From IMG/VR virus record IMGVR_UViG_3300044712_000557, positions 1-64,000 of that record: a stretch of DNA of 64,000 bases; one strand, 5' to 3'. A program made the translations under genes and the position numbers. This document shows, one piece after another, positions 36,845 through 42,501 of this stretch (its first letter is position 1; every line of letters starts with the position of its first letter). This DNA is from a virus. The notes under the pieces are model-generated. The model did no database searches and was not told where the DNA came from. It saw only the letters and a program-made list of their open reading frames with translations.

Positions 36845-36845
36845 T

Positions 36846-36919
36846 GGCAGTCCAAGATGGAGTTTCAGGCGCGCTCATAACGCGTATCTGGGCAGGTTCG
36901 AATCCTGCGGCTGCCACCA
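36846..36919 (+). tRNA. tRNA-Met(CAT)
   Basis: GGCAGTC/GGCTGCC acceptor, A73, CCA. Anticodon stem GCGCG/CGCGT, loop CTCATAA. The first pair is G-C and the three G-C anticodon-stem pairs of initiators are absent, so elongator Met (or Ile2 after lysidine modification) is likely. Confidence 0.85.
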
Positions 36920-36932
36920 TCTACGGTTAGAA

Positions 36933-37000
36933 GTAGGCCCACTCAAATGAGAGCGACCCAGCGGAATTGCTAACCGCTCATCGGTTGCGTGTGGGTCTAC
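36933..37000 (+). other. Ten-pair hairpin with tRNA-Ser-like core
   Basis: GTAGGCCCAC (36933-36942) pairs with GTGGGTCTAC (36991-37000). Inside, AGCGG-AATTGCTAA-CCGCT looks like an anticodon arm with a nine-base loop. No T arm or CCA, so it is not called as a tRNA. Confidence 0.45.
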
Positions 37001-37002
37001 TT

Positions 37003-37078
37003 GTGGCCGTAGTGTTAACGGTAAGCACGGGGAGTTGTGGCCTCCCTAGTCGCAGTTCAAATCTGCGCGGTCACCCCA
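37003..37078 (+). tRNA. tRNA-His(GTG)
   Basis: GTGGCCG/CGGTCAC acceptor with C73 as in histidine tRNAs, CCA. Anticodon stem GGGAG/CTCCC, loop TTGTGGC, T arm CGCAG-TTCAAAT-CTGCG. The -1 base is T in the gene, so G-1 must be added. Confidence 0.88.
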
Positions 37079-37091
37079 ATTGAGGAGAGAG

Positions 37092-37379
37092 ATGCCAAGC
37101 AGGGGAGCGAAGCGTACTGGGCAGTTCAAGGCGAGGTATAAGCTACGCTACGAATTGATCAACAGGCTAAAGGACAAGCCATGCGCTGAGTGTGGAAGTA
37201 CGTTCCCGACATACGTGATGGAGTTTGATCATGTACGTGGCGAGAAGAAGTGCAACGTGCCAAAGTTGTGGCATTGCAGCGAGGCGGTCTTTCTAGAGGA
37301 AGTATCGAAGTGCGACGTGGTGTGTTCCAATTGCCACAAGATTCGCACGAGGACAAGAGTTCACGGGGATGTAGGGTAG
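37092..37379 (+). CDS. HNH endonuclease (homing type), 95 aa
   Basis: CAECGSTFPTYVMEFDHVRG and KCDVVCSNCHKIRTRTR form the HNH core. Close relative of the gene at 36380. ATG 37092 follows GAGGAGAGAG. Its last 15 bases are the 5' end of tRNA-Pro(TGG), so gene and tRNA overlap. Confidence 0.82.
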   Translation: MPSRGAKRTGQFKARYKLRYELINRLKDKPCAECGSTFPTYVMEFDHVRGEKKCNVPKLWHCSEAVFLEEVSKCDVVCSNCHKIRTRTRVHGDVG

Positions 37380-37440
37380 TGGATTGCCCGCGTGGTTTGG
37401 GACCACGAAAGCGCAGGTTCGAGTCCTGTCATCCCCACCA
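37365..37440 (+). tRNA. tRNA-Pro(TGG)
   Basis: GGGGATG/CATCCCC acceptor, A73, CCA. Anticodon stem CGTGG/CCACG, loop TTTGGGA, T loop TTCGAGT. The 5' acceptor strand also codes the end of the HNH protein. Confidence 0.9.
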
Positions 37441-37506
37441 TTCGGGCGAGTAGCTGCGCCCTGCGAAGATTGACGCAGAACCTACGACGTAGGGGCTACA
37501 CAGAAC

Positions 37507-37585
37507 GGGGATATAGAGAAGCCTGCATTTTCTCACTCGCTTCGGAGGCGAACAAGCGCTGGTTGAAATCCAGCTATCCCCACCA
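37507..37585 (+). tRNA. tRNA-Pro(CGG)
   Basis: GGGGATA/TATCCCC acceptor, A73, CCA. D stem GAGA/TCTC, loop TTCGGAG, T arm GCTGG-TTGAAAT-CCAGC (T loop TTGAAAT). Confidence 0.85.
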
Positions 37586-37812
37586 TCTCATGAGGCGGCT
37601 CGCCCAAGGAGCCGTACGCCCGATGCGAGTGAGCAGAAGGCTGAAGGTGCGACGGCATCGCTTGGGCACAGAATGTAGCGCGGGCAGTAAGCTAGACCAT
37701 GGGGACGCTAAGCGCCCCTGGGTCAAGTGCTCCTCAATCCTTCCTGGCCTACGTGCTCACACACGTAGTGGATCGGAGCCTGGGCTGCCCCCACTTGAAT
37801 TCATAGACTTAT
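37586..37812 (+). ncRNA. Structured non-tRNA insert, about 220 nt
   Basis: Hairpins at 37597-37613 (GGCTC-GCCCAAG-GAGCC, seven-base loop), 37701-37718 (GGGG.CGC-TAA-GCG.CCCC) and 37749-37768 (CTACGTG-CTCACA-CACGTAG), with GGGCAG (37682-37687) pairing to CTGCCC (37785-37790) around the last two. No ORF. Looks like an independent folded RNA. Confidence 0.5.
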
Positions 37813-37888
37813 TGGGGCTTAGCATAATGGCAGTGCGGTAGGCTCTGACCCTACGCCAATAGAGGTTCGACTCCTCTAGCCCCAGCCA
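37813..37888 (+). tRNA. tRNA-Gln(CTG)
   Basis: TGGGGCT/AGCCCCA acceptor, G73, CCA. D stem GCAT/GTGC, anticodon stem GTAGG/CCTAC, loop CTCTGAC, T arm AGAGG-TTCGACT-CCTCT. Confidence 0.9.
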
Positions 37889-37896
37889 ACTTCCGT

Positions 37897-37973
37897 TCCT
37901 CAGTGGTGTAACTGGTAAGACCCCCGACTGTTAATCGGTGAGATTGTAGGTTCGAATCCTACCTGAGGAGCCA
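37897..37973 (+). tRNA. tRNA-Asn(GTT)
   Basis: TCCTCAG/CTGAGGA acceptor, G73, CCA, loop CTGTTAA, T arm GTAGG-TTCGAAT-CCTAC. Confidence 0.9.
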
Positions 37974-37974
37974 T

Positions 37975-38049
37975 CCCTCGCAAGTGTTACGGCAGCATAG
38001 CGGGCTTTTAACCCGACAGGTCAGAGTTCGAATCTCTGGCGAGGGACCA
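37975..38049 (+). tRNA. tRNA-Lys(TTT)
   Basis: CCCTCGC/GCGAGGG acceptor, A73, CCA, loop CTTTTAA, T arm CAGAG-TTCGAAT-CTCTG. Near copy of tRNA-Lys(CTT). Confidence 0.9.
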
Positions 38050-38056
38050 TTTCTAC

Positions 38057-38130
38057 GGGCTCTTAGTGAAACAGCATAACGCCTGCCTGATTAGCGGGAG
38101 TTCGCGGTGCGAATCCGTGAGAGCCTACCA
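38057..38130 (+). tRNA. tRNA-Ile(GAT)
   Basis: GGGCTCT/AGAGCCT acceptor (first pair G-T), A73, CCA. Anticodon stem CCTGC/GCGGG, loop CTGATTA, T loop TGCGAAT. Confidence 0.87.
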
Positions 38131-38136
38131 CTTCGT

Positions 38137-38212
38137 GCCGGTAAGGTGTCGAAGGAGACGCGCTCGCCTCGTAAGCGAGAGATGGCGGGTTCGATCCCCG
38201 TAACCGGCTCCA
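38137..38212 (+). tRNA. tRNA-Thr(CGT)
   Basis: GCCGGT/ACCGGC acceptor (last pair mismatched), T73, CCA. Anticodon stem CTCGC/GCGAG, loop CTCGTAA, T loop TTCGATC. Confidence 0.85.
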
Positions 38213-38216
38213 TCTC

Positions 38217-38368
38217 GGTGAGGGGCTGTGTTCGGCGTCTCGACAGTAAGAGACATGTGGTGCGGACACACCTGAGTTGCCCAGAGCGGATAAACACCGC
38301 CATGTATGGTAGCTTGGCACAGCGTAAAACGAAGGCGTCACTGCACGCCAACCTCACCTTTTCTTTTT
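38217..38368 (+). ncRNA. Structured insert ending in a T-rich tract
   Basis: GGTGAGG (38217-38223) pairs with CCTCACC (38352-38358), immediately followed by TTTTCTTTTT (38359-38368), terminator-like. Inside, GTCTC-GACAGTAA-GAGAC (38237-38254). Could be a small RNA with its own terminator. 38369-38400 shows nothing. Confidence 0.5.
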
Positions 38369-38400
38369 CGAGTCACGATCCGCAGACTCAAAGACCTTAA

Positions 38401-38476
38401 GCCGACTTAGCAATGACAGTTCATGCGCCCGCCTGAAGAGCGGGATATGTTGGGGCGGCACCAACAGTCGGCACCA
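38401..38476 (+). tRNA. tRNA-Phe(GAA)
   Basis: GCCGACT/AGTCGGC acceptor, A73, CCA. Anticodon stem CCCGC/GCGGG, loop CTGAAGA. T stem GTTGG/CCAAC is good but the T loop is GGCGGCA, without the TTC of normal tRNAs. Confidence 0.8.
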
Positions 38477-38482
38477 TTCTAC

Positions 38483-38559
38483 GGGCCTTGGCCCAGCATA
38501 TTCTGGGATGATCGATCTCAACGCAGATACCTCTCGGTGACAATTCTGCGGGTCCACCA
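38483..38559 (+). pseudogene. tRNA-like sequence ending in CCA, anticodon not assigned
   Basis: GGGCCT pairs with GGGTCC (G-T pairs), followed by A-CCA. Inside are CCCAG-CATATT-CTGGG and GCAGA/TCTGC hairpins, which do not give a standard cloverleaf. Confidence 0.35.
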
Positions 38560-38838
38560 GTTCGCCATGTGGGATCGCGAAAGGGTGGCGGAAAACCCGG
38601 AACCGCCAGCAAGAGTAACCTTAGGCGCGTGAAAGCTTCATGCTCGATATGGATGGCTGGGGCCAATGATAGGTTGCGACGACGGCTTACTTCTAGTGCC
38701 CCACATGGCACATCTCTATGGGACAGAAGACTCGCTGTTGTGTTCGTAAGCGTCAAGGATGGTACCGTCCTGAGCTACTACGGCACGATGGAGATCAGAA
38801 GACATCGTGGGGTAGGACCACACTGTCCCTCAATTCTT
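38560..38838. other. Non-coding spacer with hairpins
   Basis: No ORF or tRNA. Short hairpins such as GGCGG...CCGCC, GTGCC-CCACAT-GGCAC and GGATGG-TAC-CGTCC. Length (279 bases) and structure suggest another RNA insert, but no closing stem was found. Confidence 0.4.
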
Positions 38839-38909
38839 GCCGGTCGAGCTAGGCTCAGAGCGGTCCTGTAAACCGCCCTTGCTCGGTGCGATACCGAGGA
38901 CCGGCTCCA
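38839..38909 (+). tRNA. tRNA-Thr(TGT), C33
   Basis: GCCGGTC/GACCGGC acceptor, T73 as in the other threonine tRNAs, CCA. Anticodon stem GCGGT/ACCGC, loop CCTGTAA with C at position 33. Short D arm; T arm CTCGG-TGCGATA-CCGAG. Confidence 0.75.
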
Positions 38910-38913
38910 CTTC

Positions 38914-38988
38914 GGGGTCATACGCCAACGGCTAAGCGGACTGCCTTTCAAGCAGTTGATGAGGGTTCAATTCCCTCTGACCCTACCA
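38914..38988 (+). tRNA. tRNA-Glu(TTC)
   Basis: GGGGTCA/TGACCCT acceptor (first pair G-T), A73, CCA. Anticodon stem ACTGC/GCAGT, loop CTTTCAA, T arm GAGGG-TTCAATT-CCCTC. Confidence 0.9.
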
Positions 38989-38993
38989 TCTAT

Positions 38994-39064
38994 GCCGGGA
39001 AGAGCAACGCTGGACGGCACGGCTACCGCAATGGTCGGCTGCATAGGATCCAGCCCCGGCACCA
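38994..39064 (+). pseudogene. tRNA-like sequence ending in CCA, anticodon not assigned
   Basis: GCCGGG pairs with CCCGGC, then A-CCA. GGCTG/CAGCC could be a T stem with a nine-base loop. No regular anticodon arm; a GCACGGC stretch might be a decayed Arg loop. It lies just before the arginine group. Confidence 0.35.
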
Positions 39065-39069
39065 TCTGT

Positions 39070-39146
39070 CCTCCCGTAGCCCTAAGGATAGGGCACCAGC
39101 CCCCGAAGCTGGAGCTTAGTGGGTTCGATTCCCACCGGGAGTACCA
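39070..39146 (+). tRNA. tRNA-Arg(CCG), C33
   Basis: CTCCCG/CGGGAG acceptor (first pair C-T), A73, CCA. D stem GCCC/GGGC, perfect anticodon stem CCAGC/GCTGG with loop CCCCGAA, so position 33 is C. T arm GTGGG-TTCGATT-CCCAC. Confidence 0.78.
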
Positions 39147-39161
39147 TCCAAAGGAGTCGCA

Positions 39162-39197
39162 ATGAGCAACGGAGGAACGTCATGCTTATGTAGCTAA
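39162..39197 (+). CDS. Leader peptide (11 aa) upstream of 39213
   Basis: AAGGAG precedes ATG 39162; the frame MSNGGTSCLCS ends at TAA 39195-39197, which overlaps the AGGAGG of the next gene. Its last codons lie in the 5' arm of a hairpin that hides the next start, so its translation could open that hairpin. Confidence 0.45.
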   Translation: MSNGGTSCLCS

Positions 39198-39215
39198 GGA
39201 GGCTACCCAAGCATG
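39181..39215 (+). promoter_or_regulatory. Hairpin that sequesters a ribosome binding site and start codon
   Basis: CATGCTT (39181-39187) pairs with AAGCATG (39209-39215), which contains the ATG of the 56 aa gene. Within it GTAGC (39190-39194) pairs with GCTAC (39202-39206), leaving AAGGAG in the loop. A translational switch coupled to the leader peptide is likely. Confidence 0.6.
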
Positions 39216-39383
39216 GCTGCTTCGAACGATCGTTCCGCGAAGGACAAGCAGATGGCTGCGCGTCTGAAGGCTGAAGGTGATGACCGGCACATCGGCCGCT
39301 GCTGCATCTGCTACCGTATCATCTCCAACGGCGCTGCGTGCGAGAACCACTACGGTGCTCACGCGCGTGGTGCTAGCGACTAA
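39213..39383 (+). CDS. Small Cys/His protein, 56 aa
   Basis: Basic helical start (SAKDKQMAARLKAEGDD) and RCCICYRIISNGAACENHYG AH, a C..C..C..H..H zinc site. Flanked by tRNAs and controlled by an unusual leader. RNA binding is a guess from context. Confidence 0.6.
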   Translation: MAASNDRSAKDKQMAARLKAEGDDRHIGRCCICYRIISNGAACENHYGAHARGASD

Positions 39384-39439
39384 GCAGTATAGCTGCGGGC
39401 GACAGCTAAGTGGGGCTCATGCCGCCACATCGCCCTCAT

Positions 39440-39516
39440 GGCCCATTCGTTCAACTGGATGAGGATACCGGGCTACGAACCCGGAGATTGCAGTTCGAAT
39501 CTGCAGTGGGCCACCA
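39440..39516 (+). tRNA. tRNA-Arg(ACG)
   Basis: GGCCCAT/GTGGGCC acceptor, A73, CCA. Perfect anticodon stem CCGGG/CCCGG, loop CTACGAA, T arm TGCAG-TTCGAAT-CTGCA. Confidence 0.9.
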
Positions 39517-39520
39517 TCTT

Positions 39521-39595
39521 GGCGCTATAGCTCAACGGACAGAGCGCGAGTTTCCTAAACTCAAGGTCCGAGTTCGACTCTCGGTAGCGCCTCCA
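39521..39595 (+). tRNA. tRNA-Arg(CCT)
   Basis: GGCGCTA/TAGCGCC acceptor, T73, CCA. D stem GCTC/GAGC, loop TTCCTAA, T arm CCGAG-TTCGACT-CTCGG. Confidence 0.9.
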
Positions 39596-39607
39596 ACCTA
39601 GGAGCAT

Positions 39608-39793
39608 ATGGAACACCCAAGTGGATTCCCAATGAGTTCTTCGTTCTCCGTTGCTGTCAGAGTGCAAGATGACAATGGAGTCACCATCAAGCAAGAGCAG
39701 TTCTCGCTGACTGGCTACTTCAAGGACTCCTCCGAGATGTTAGCTAAAGCAGTCGAGTGGACGGACAAACAGAAGAGAGAAGCTAGAGAGTAA
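39608..39793 (+). CDS. Hypothetical protein, 61 aa
   Basis: TAGGAG precedes ATG 39608. Beta-rich (SSSFSVAVRVQDDNGVTIKQ) with a charged C-terminal helix. Unknown. Confidence 0.6.
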   Translation: MEHPSGFPMSSSFSVAVRVQDDNGVTIKQEQFSLTGYFKDSSEMLAKAVEWTDKQKREARE

Positions 39794-40338
39794 TGGACTC
39801 AGAGACAAAGGCCGGGTTGAGCGTGATCCTTGGAACCTTCCTCGCAGTCATCCTGCTGTCGTGGGTGGTCCAGGGAAACGACTGCTGGATGTTCAAGATC
39901 TTCGCACCGAAGTACGAGCAGCAGGAGATTCTTCTAAAGGAGGCAGCCGCCCAGACCGGGATGCCTGCTATTGCAAACTTCCGAGAGCGCAAGCTTCTCA
40001 AGGACATCATCGAGCTTCGTGACCAGAACGGGCTCGTGACCTATACGTACGTTTGGAACGAGTTCAATGGAAAGATGGTATTCTTCTGCGATAGCATCGG
40101 GTATGGAATCCCGTACGCTACGCAGTACACTTCCCCGGAGAAGATGGTCGGATACAACAGTGCGCCGGCCGTGGTTCCCCAGGCAGATCCCAACGGGCTC
40201 TTCTCCCCGGCATCAGCCGAGGGCACCTGGGTCATGTGTAAGAACCCCAACGGAAAGGAAGTGCGCCCTGTTTACGTAGAACCGCGCATCATCGTCTCCC
40301 CGTTCCCACTGACGAAACAGCCAGCGGAGCAGAACTAG
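39793..40338 (+). CDS. Membrane-anchored conserved phage protein, 181 aa
   Basis: One N-terminal membrane helix (LSVILGTFLAVILLSWVV) is followed by a conserved soluble domain with NFRERKLLKDIIELRDQNGL, MVFFCDSIGYGIPYATQYT and ADPNGLFSPASAEGTWVMC. From memory this is a widespread phage and plasmid-borne family of unknown function with the same blocks. The soluble domain should face the periplasm or outside. Confidence 0.65.
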   Translation: MDSETKAGLSVILGTFLAVILLSWVVQGNDCWMFKIFAPKYEQQEILLKEAAAQTGMPAIANFRERKLLKDIIELRDQNGLVTYTYVWNEFNGKMVFFCDSIGYGIPYATQYTSPEKMVGYNSAPAVVPQADPNGLFSPASAEGTWVMCKNPNGKEVRPVYVEPRIIVSPFPLTKQPAEQN

Positions 40339-40360
40339 AATCAACAGGGTCTGTTGATTC
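40338..40360 (+). other. Perfect 10 bp hairpin
   Basis: GAATCAACAG-GGT-CTGTTGATTC directly after the stop of the previous gene, without a T-run. It is followed by CACAGCG/CGCTGTG (about 40361-40400), another closing stem. Probably an mRNA 3' end or processing signal before tRNA-Arg(TCT). Confidence 0.5.
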
Positions 40361-40422
40361 ACAGCGAGTGTCGAGAAATCAACCGGTCGTGCGCTGTGAC
40401 CGTACTCGCGACAGCGCGCCAT

Positions 40423-40500
40423 GGCCCCTTGGTGTAACCCGGACAAGCATACTTGGCTTCTAACCTTGAGGCGACAGTTCGAATCTGTCAGGGGCCTCCA
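40423..40500 (+). tRNA. tRNA-Arg(TCT)
   Basis: GGCCCCT/AGGGGCC acceptor, T73, CCA. Loop CTTCTAA, T arm GACAG-TTCGAAT-CTGTC. The anticodon stem CTTGG/CCTTG has two T-T mismatches. Confidence 0.8.
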
Positions 40501-40506
40501 TCTTTC

Positions 40507-40600
40507 AGTGGCGTAGTGTATGGCAGCACGGGGGGACTTATAAACCCTATAGCGCCAGATTAGCGCACCGGATTGGGTTCGATTCCCAACGCCACTACCA
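40507..40600 (+). tRNA. Long-variable-arm tRNA, anticodon TAT (Ile?)
   Basis: AGTGGCG/CGCCACT acceptor, A73, CCA. D stem GTGT/GCAC. The best seven-base loop is CTTATAA, giving TAT. A long variable arm with GCGC-CAGATTA-GCGC is present, which isoleucine tRNAs normally lack. A Tyr- or Leu-derived tRNA with a changed anticodon is possible, so identity is open. Confidence 0.6.
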
Positions 40601-40601
40601 T

Positions 40602-40692
40602 GGAAGGGATGATCGAGTTGGCAGATCACCTACCTGCTAAGTAGGACAGCCCTCATAAGGCTGCGAGAGTTCGATTCTCTCCCCTTCCGCCA
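40602..40692 (+). tRNA. tRNA-Ser(GCT)
   Basis: GGAAGGG/CCCTTCC acceptor, G73, CCA. D stem GATC/GATC, anticodon stem CCTAC/GTAGG, loop CTGCTAA, long variable arm, T arm GAGAG-TTCGATT-CTCTC. Confidence 0.9.
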
Positions 40693-40705
40693 CCTTAGTG
40701 AGACT

Positions 40706-41068
40706 ATGGAAAAACCAAGGCGTCTTCTGTTTTCGGTCACGGCGAAGGACTTAGATATCCAGACCTTCTGTACGGGTGGCAATGGAGGCCAGCACAGGAA
40801 CGCCAAGCAGAATGGCGTACGACTCATCCATCGGGCCTCAGGAGCCCGCGCAGAGCATCGGGACGGACGGGACCAGGGGAAGAACCGCAGGGAGGCCTTC
40901 CTGAAGCTCCTAGAGACTCCAGAGTGGAAGGCGTGGTCGAAGATGGAAGTCTCCAGAAGGCTAGGACTGATCACTGCGGCTGAGAATGCTGTAGAGGAAG
41001 CCATGGCAGCTCCCAACCTACGTATCGAGGTTAAGGGAGACGACGGCACATGGCACGAGATTGAATAA
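40706..41068 (+). CDS. Release-factor-like protein with GGQ motif, 120 aa
   Basis: FCTGGNGGQHRNAKQNGVRL (GGQ at 27-29) followed by HRASGARAEHRDGRDQGKNRREAF matches the catalytic domain of class I release factors and ArfB/ICT1-type peptidyl-tRNA hydrolases. There is no stop-codon-recognition domain. The C-terminus is helical, then acidic, not the basic tail that ArfB uses to enter empty ribosomes. It may free stalled ribosomes or cleave peptidyl-tRNA. It sits between serine tRNAs. Confidence 0.85.
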   Translation: MEKPRRLLFSVTAKDLDIQTFCTGGNGGQHRNAKQNGVRLIHRASGARAEHRDGRDQGKNRREAFLKLLETPEWKAWSKMEVSRRLGLITAAENAVEEAMAAPNLRIEVKGDDGTWHEIE

Positions 41069-41069
41069 C

Positions 41070-41143
41070 GGTAGGCATGCTTAGGGACATAGCCGAGATT
41101 CGAACCTTTGGCTAGCTGGGTTCGAATCCCAGGCCTACCGCCA
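41070..41143 (+). tRNA. tRNA-Ser(CGA), short variable loop
   Basis: GGTAGGC/GCCTACC acceptor, G73 as in Ser tRNAs, CCA. The best anticodon loop is TTCGAAC (CGA) on a weak stem with G-T pairs. Variable region is short (GCTAG), unlike normal class II serine tRNAs. Confidence 0.65.
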
Positions 41144-41158
41144 TCTTAAGGAGAAACG

Positions 41159-41374
41159 ATGTGTTGCTGTAGATGTAGCCGTGCGCACGACGAGGCTATT
41201 GCCGACATGGTTCTGGCGGAAGCTATCCTGACGGAGCATGCCTTTCGGGCTATGCACCCAAACCTCCACCCAGCCGTTGAGGAAAGGATGATTAGGCTGG
41301 GCAGCCTTATCTCTCCTGGCCTCAATGAGTCGATGCTGGCCTATCTTACCAAGCTGTGGAGACTAGCTAAGTGA
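41159..41374 (+). CDS. Hypothetical protein, 71 aa
   Basis: MCCCRCSRAHDEAIADMVLA: four cysteines at the N-terminus, then helical. AAGGAGAAACG precedes the ATG. Unknown. Confidence 0.55.
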   Translation: MCCCRCSRAHDEAIADMVLAEAILTEHAFRAMHPNLHPAVEERMIRLGSLISPGLNESMLAYLTKLWRLAK

Positions 41375-41655
41375 AAGACTTCCTAGGAAAAGAGATCACG
41401 GTCGGATGCCTGATCGCGTATCCGGCGCGCATGAGTTCTTCAGTCTGGATGAACGTCGCGCGAGTCGTTGGATTTAGCACACGCAAGGATACCTGGGCTA
41501 GGAAGAACGTTCCATCTCTCAAGCTGAAGCGCGTGTCTAGCACAGACAGCTACTTCAAGCCTGGGACCACCACAGAGATCTACGCCCTCGACAACGTACT
41601 CGTGCTTGAGGAGGCAGATGTCCCGAAGCAAGAAGAGGCCGTACACCAAGAGTAA
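41371..41655 (+). CDS. Hypothetical protein, 94 aa
   Basis: GTG 41371 overlaps the previous stop. GKEITVGCLIAYPARMSSSV WMN and a basic middle; small phage beta-barrel proteins have this IxVGxxIAY start. Function unknown. Confidence 0.6.
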   Translation: MKDFLGKEITVGCLIAYPARMSSSVWMNVARVVGFSTRKDTWARKNVPSLKLKRVSSTDSYFKPGTTTEIYALDNVLVLEEADVPKQEEAVHQE

Positions 41656-41866
41656 GCGCTTCGACGCGACATGTCGTAGCCATGGCGGTTGCCCGTACTG
41701 CCAGGGGAATCGAAAGCATTCGACCAATCGTAGGAGCTATCCATTGCGGGCAGAGGTAGCCGAAGGCGTTTGGTCATTTGAGGAGTGGCAAGCTAGTGAA
41801 GAAGGGTGCAACCGAGATTGTTGTCGTACTCGACCGTTCGGGGTCGATGCAGAGCACGAAGACTGA
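41618..41866 (+). CDS. Basic Cys-rich protein, 82 aa
   Basis: MSRSKKRPYTKSKRFDATCR then HGGCPYCQGNRKHST is a block I know from small phage proteins of unknown function. It overlaps 38 bases of the previous gene and the start of the VWA gene. Confidence 0.55.
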   Translation: MSRSKKRPYTKSKRFDATCRSHGGCPYCQGNRKHSTNRRSYPLRAEVAEGVWSFEEWQASEEGCNRDCCRTRPFGVDAEHED

Positions 41867-42497
41867 CGCAGAGGGCGGCCTGAAGGCATTCGTGGAGAAG
41901 CAGCGAGAACTTCCCGGCGAGTGCGTGCTGACCCTGTATCGATTTGACGATACGATCGAGCGCGTCTTTGAGGAGAAGCCTCTGGTACGAGTCGAGCCAT
42001 ACGACCTCCAGTTGGTCCCTAGGGGTTCTACGGCCCTCCTAGACGCCATGGATCGAGCCATCGATGAGGTGGGATCGCGTCTCGCTCGTCGTGCCGACTA
42101 TGATCGTCCAGAGTTCATCTACTTCGTGACGATCACAGATGGCTACGAGAACGCCTCCAGGAAGGCCTCTCCCGCCAGCGTCTTCGATAAGGTTACGCAT
42201 CAGCGTGACAAGTACGGCTGGCAGTTCGTCTTCATCGGTGCCAACCAGGACGCTATCGCCACGGCTTCGAAGCTGGGTATCGGGGCGCAGTACTCCCTTA
42301 CATATCGTGATAGCTCCATGGGTACCAAGAGTGCTTACAACAGCATGAGCGACGGCATCCTGCGTTCTCGCCAGCTTGGCGGGCAGGCTGTGTGCTTTAC
42401 CGCTCAGGAGCGCACGGAGGCCATGGCCAGCGATGACGACATCAAGGCTCTTAAGACGACCTTCGGAACATCGAGTGTGACAACTCCAAGAAAGTAA
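41796..42497 (+). CDS. von Willebrand factor A domain protein, 233 aa
   Basis: IVVVLDRSGSMQ is the MIDAS DxSxS motif, with PRGSTALLDA supplying the threonine and FVTITDGYENASR the aspartate. VWA proteins bind metal-dependent protein ligands and often pair with MoxR/CobS-type AAA+ ATPases; the AAA+ and DUF3150-like genes at 18.6-21.1 kb are the candidates. GTG 41796 is chosen because GGAG lies before it; TTG 41778 is an alternative. Confidence 0.85.
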   Translation: MKKGATEIVVVLDRSGSMQSTKTDAEGGLKAFVEKQRELPGECVLTLYRFDDTIERVFEEKPLVRVEPYDLQLVPRGSTALLDAMDRAIDEVGSRLARRADYDRPEFIYFVTITDGYENASRKASPASVFDKVTHQRDKYGWQFVFIGANQDAIATASKLGIGAQYSLTYRDSSMGTKSAYNSMSDGILRSRQLGGQAVCFTAQERTEAMASDDDIKALKTTFGTSSVTTPRK

Positions 42498-42501
42498 CGT
42501 G

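Noticed and set aside
36933-37000. tRNA-Ser(GCT) gene
   Set aside because: The core resembles an anticodon arm, but there is no T arm, no CCA and a nine-base loop; kept only as a hairpin.
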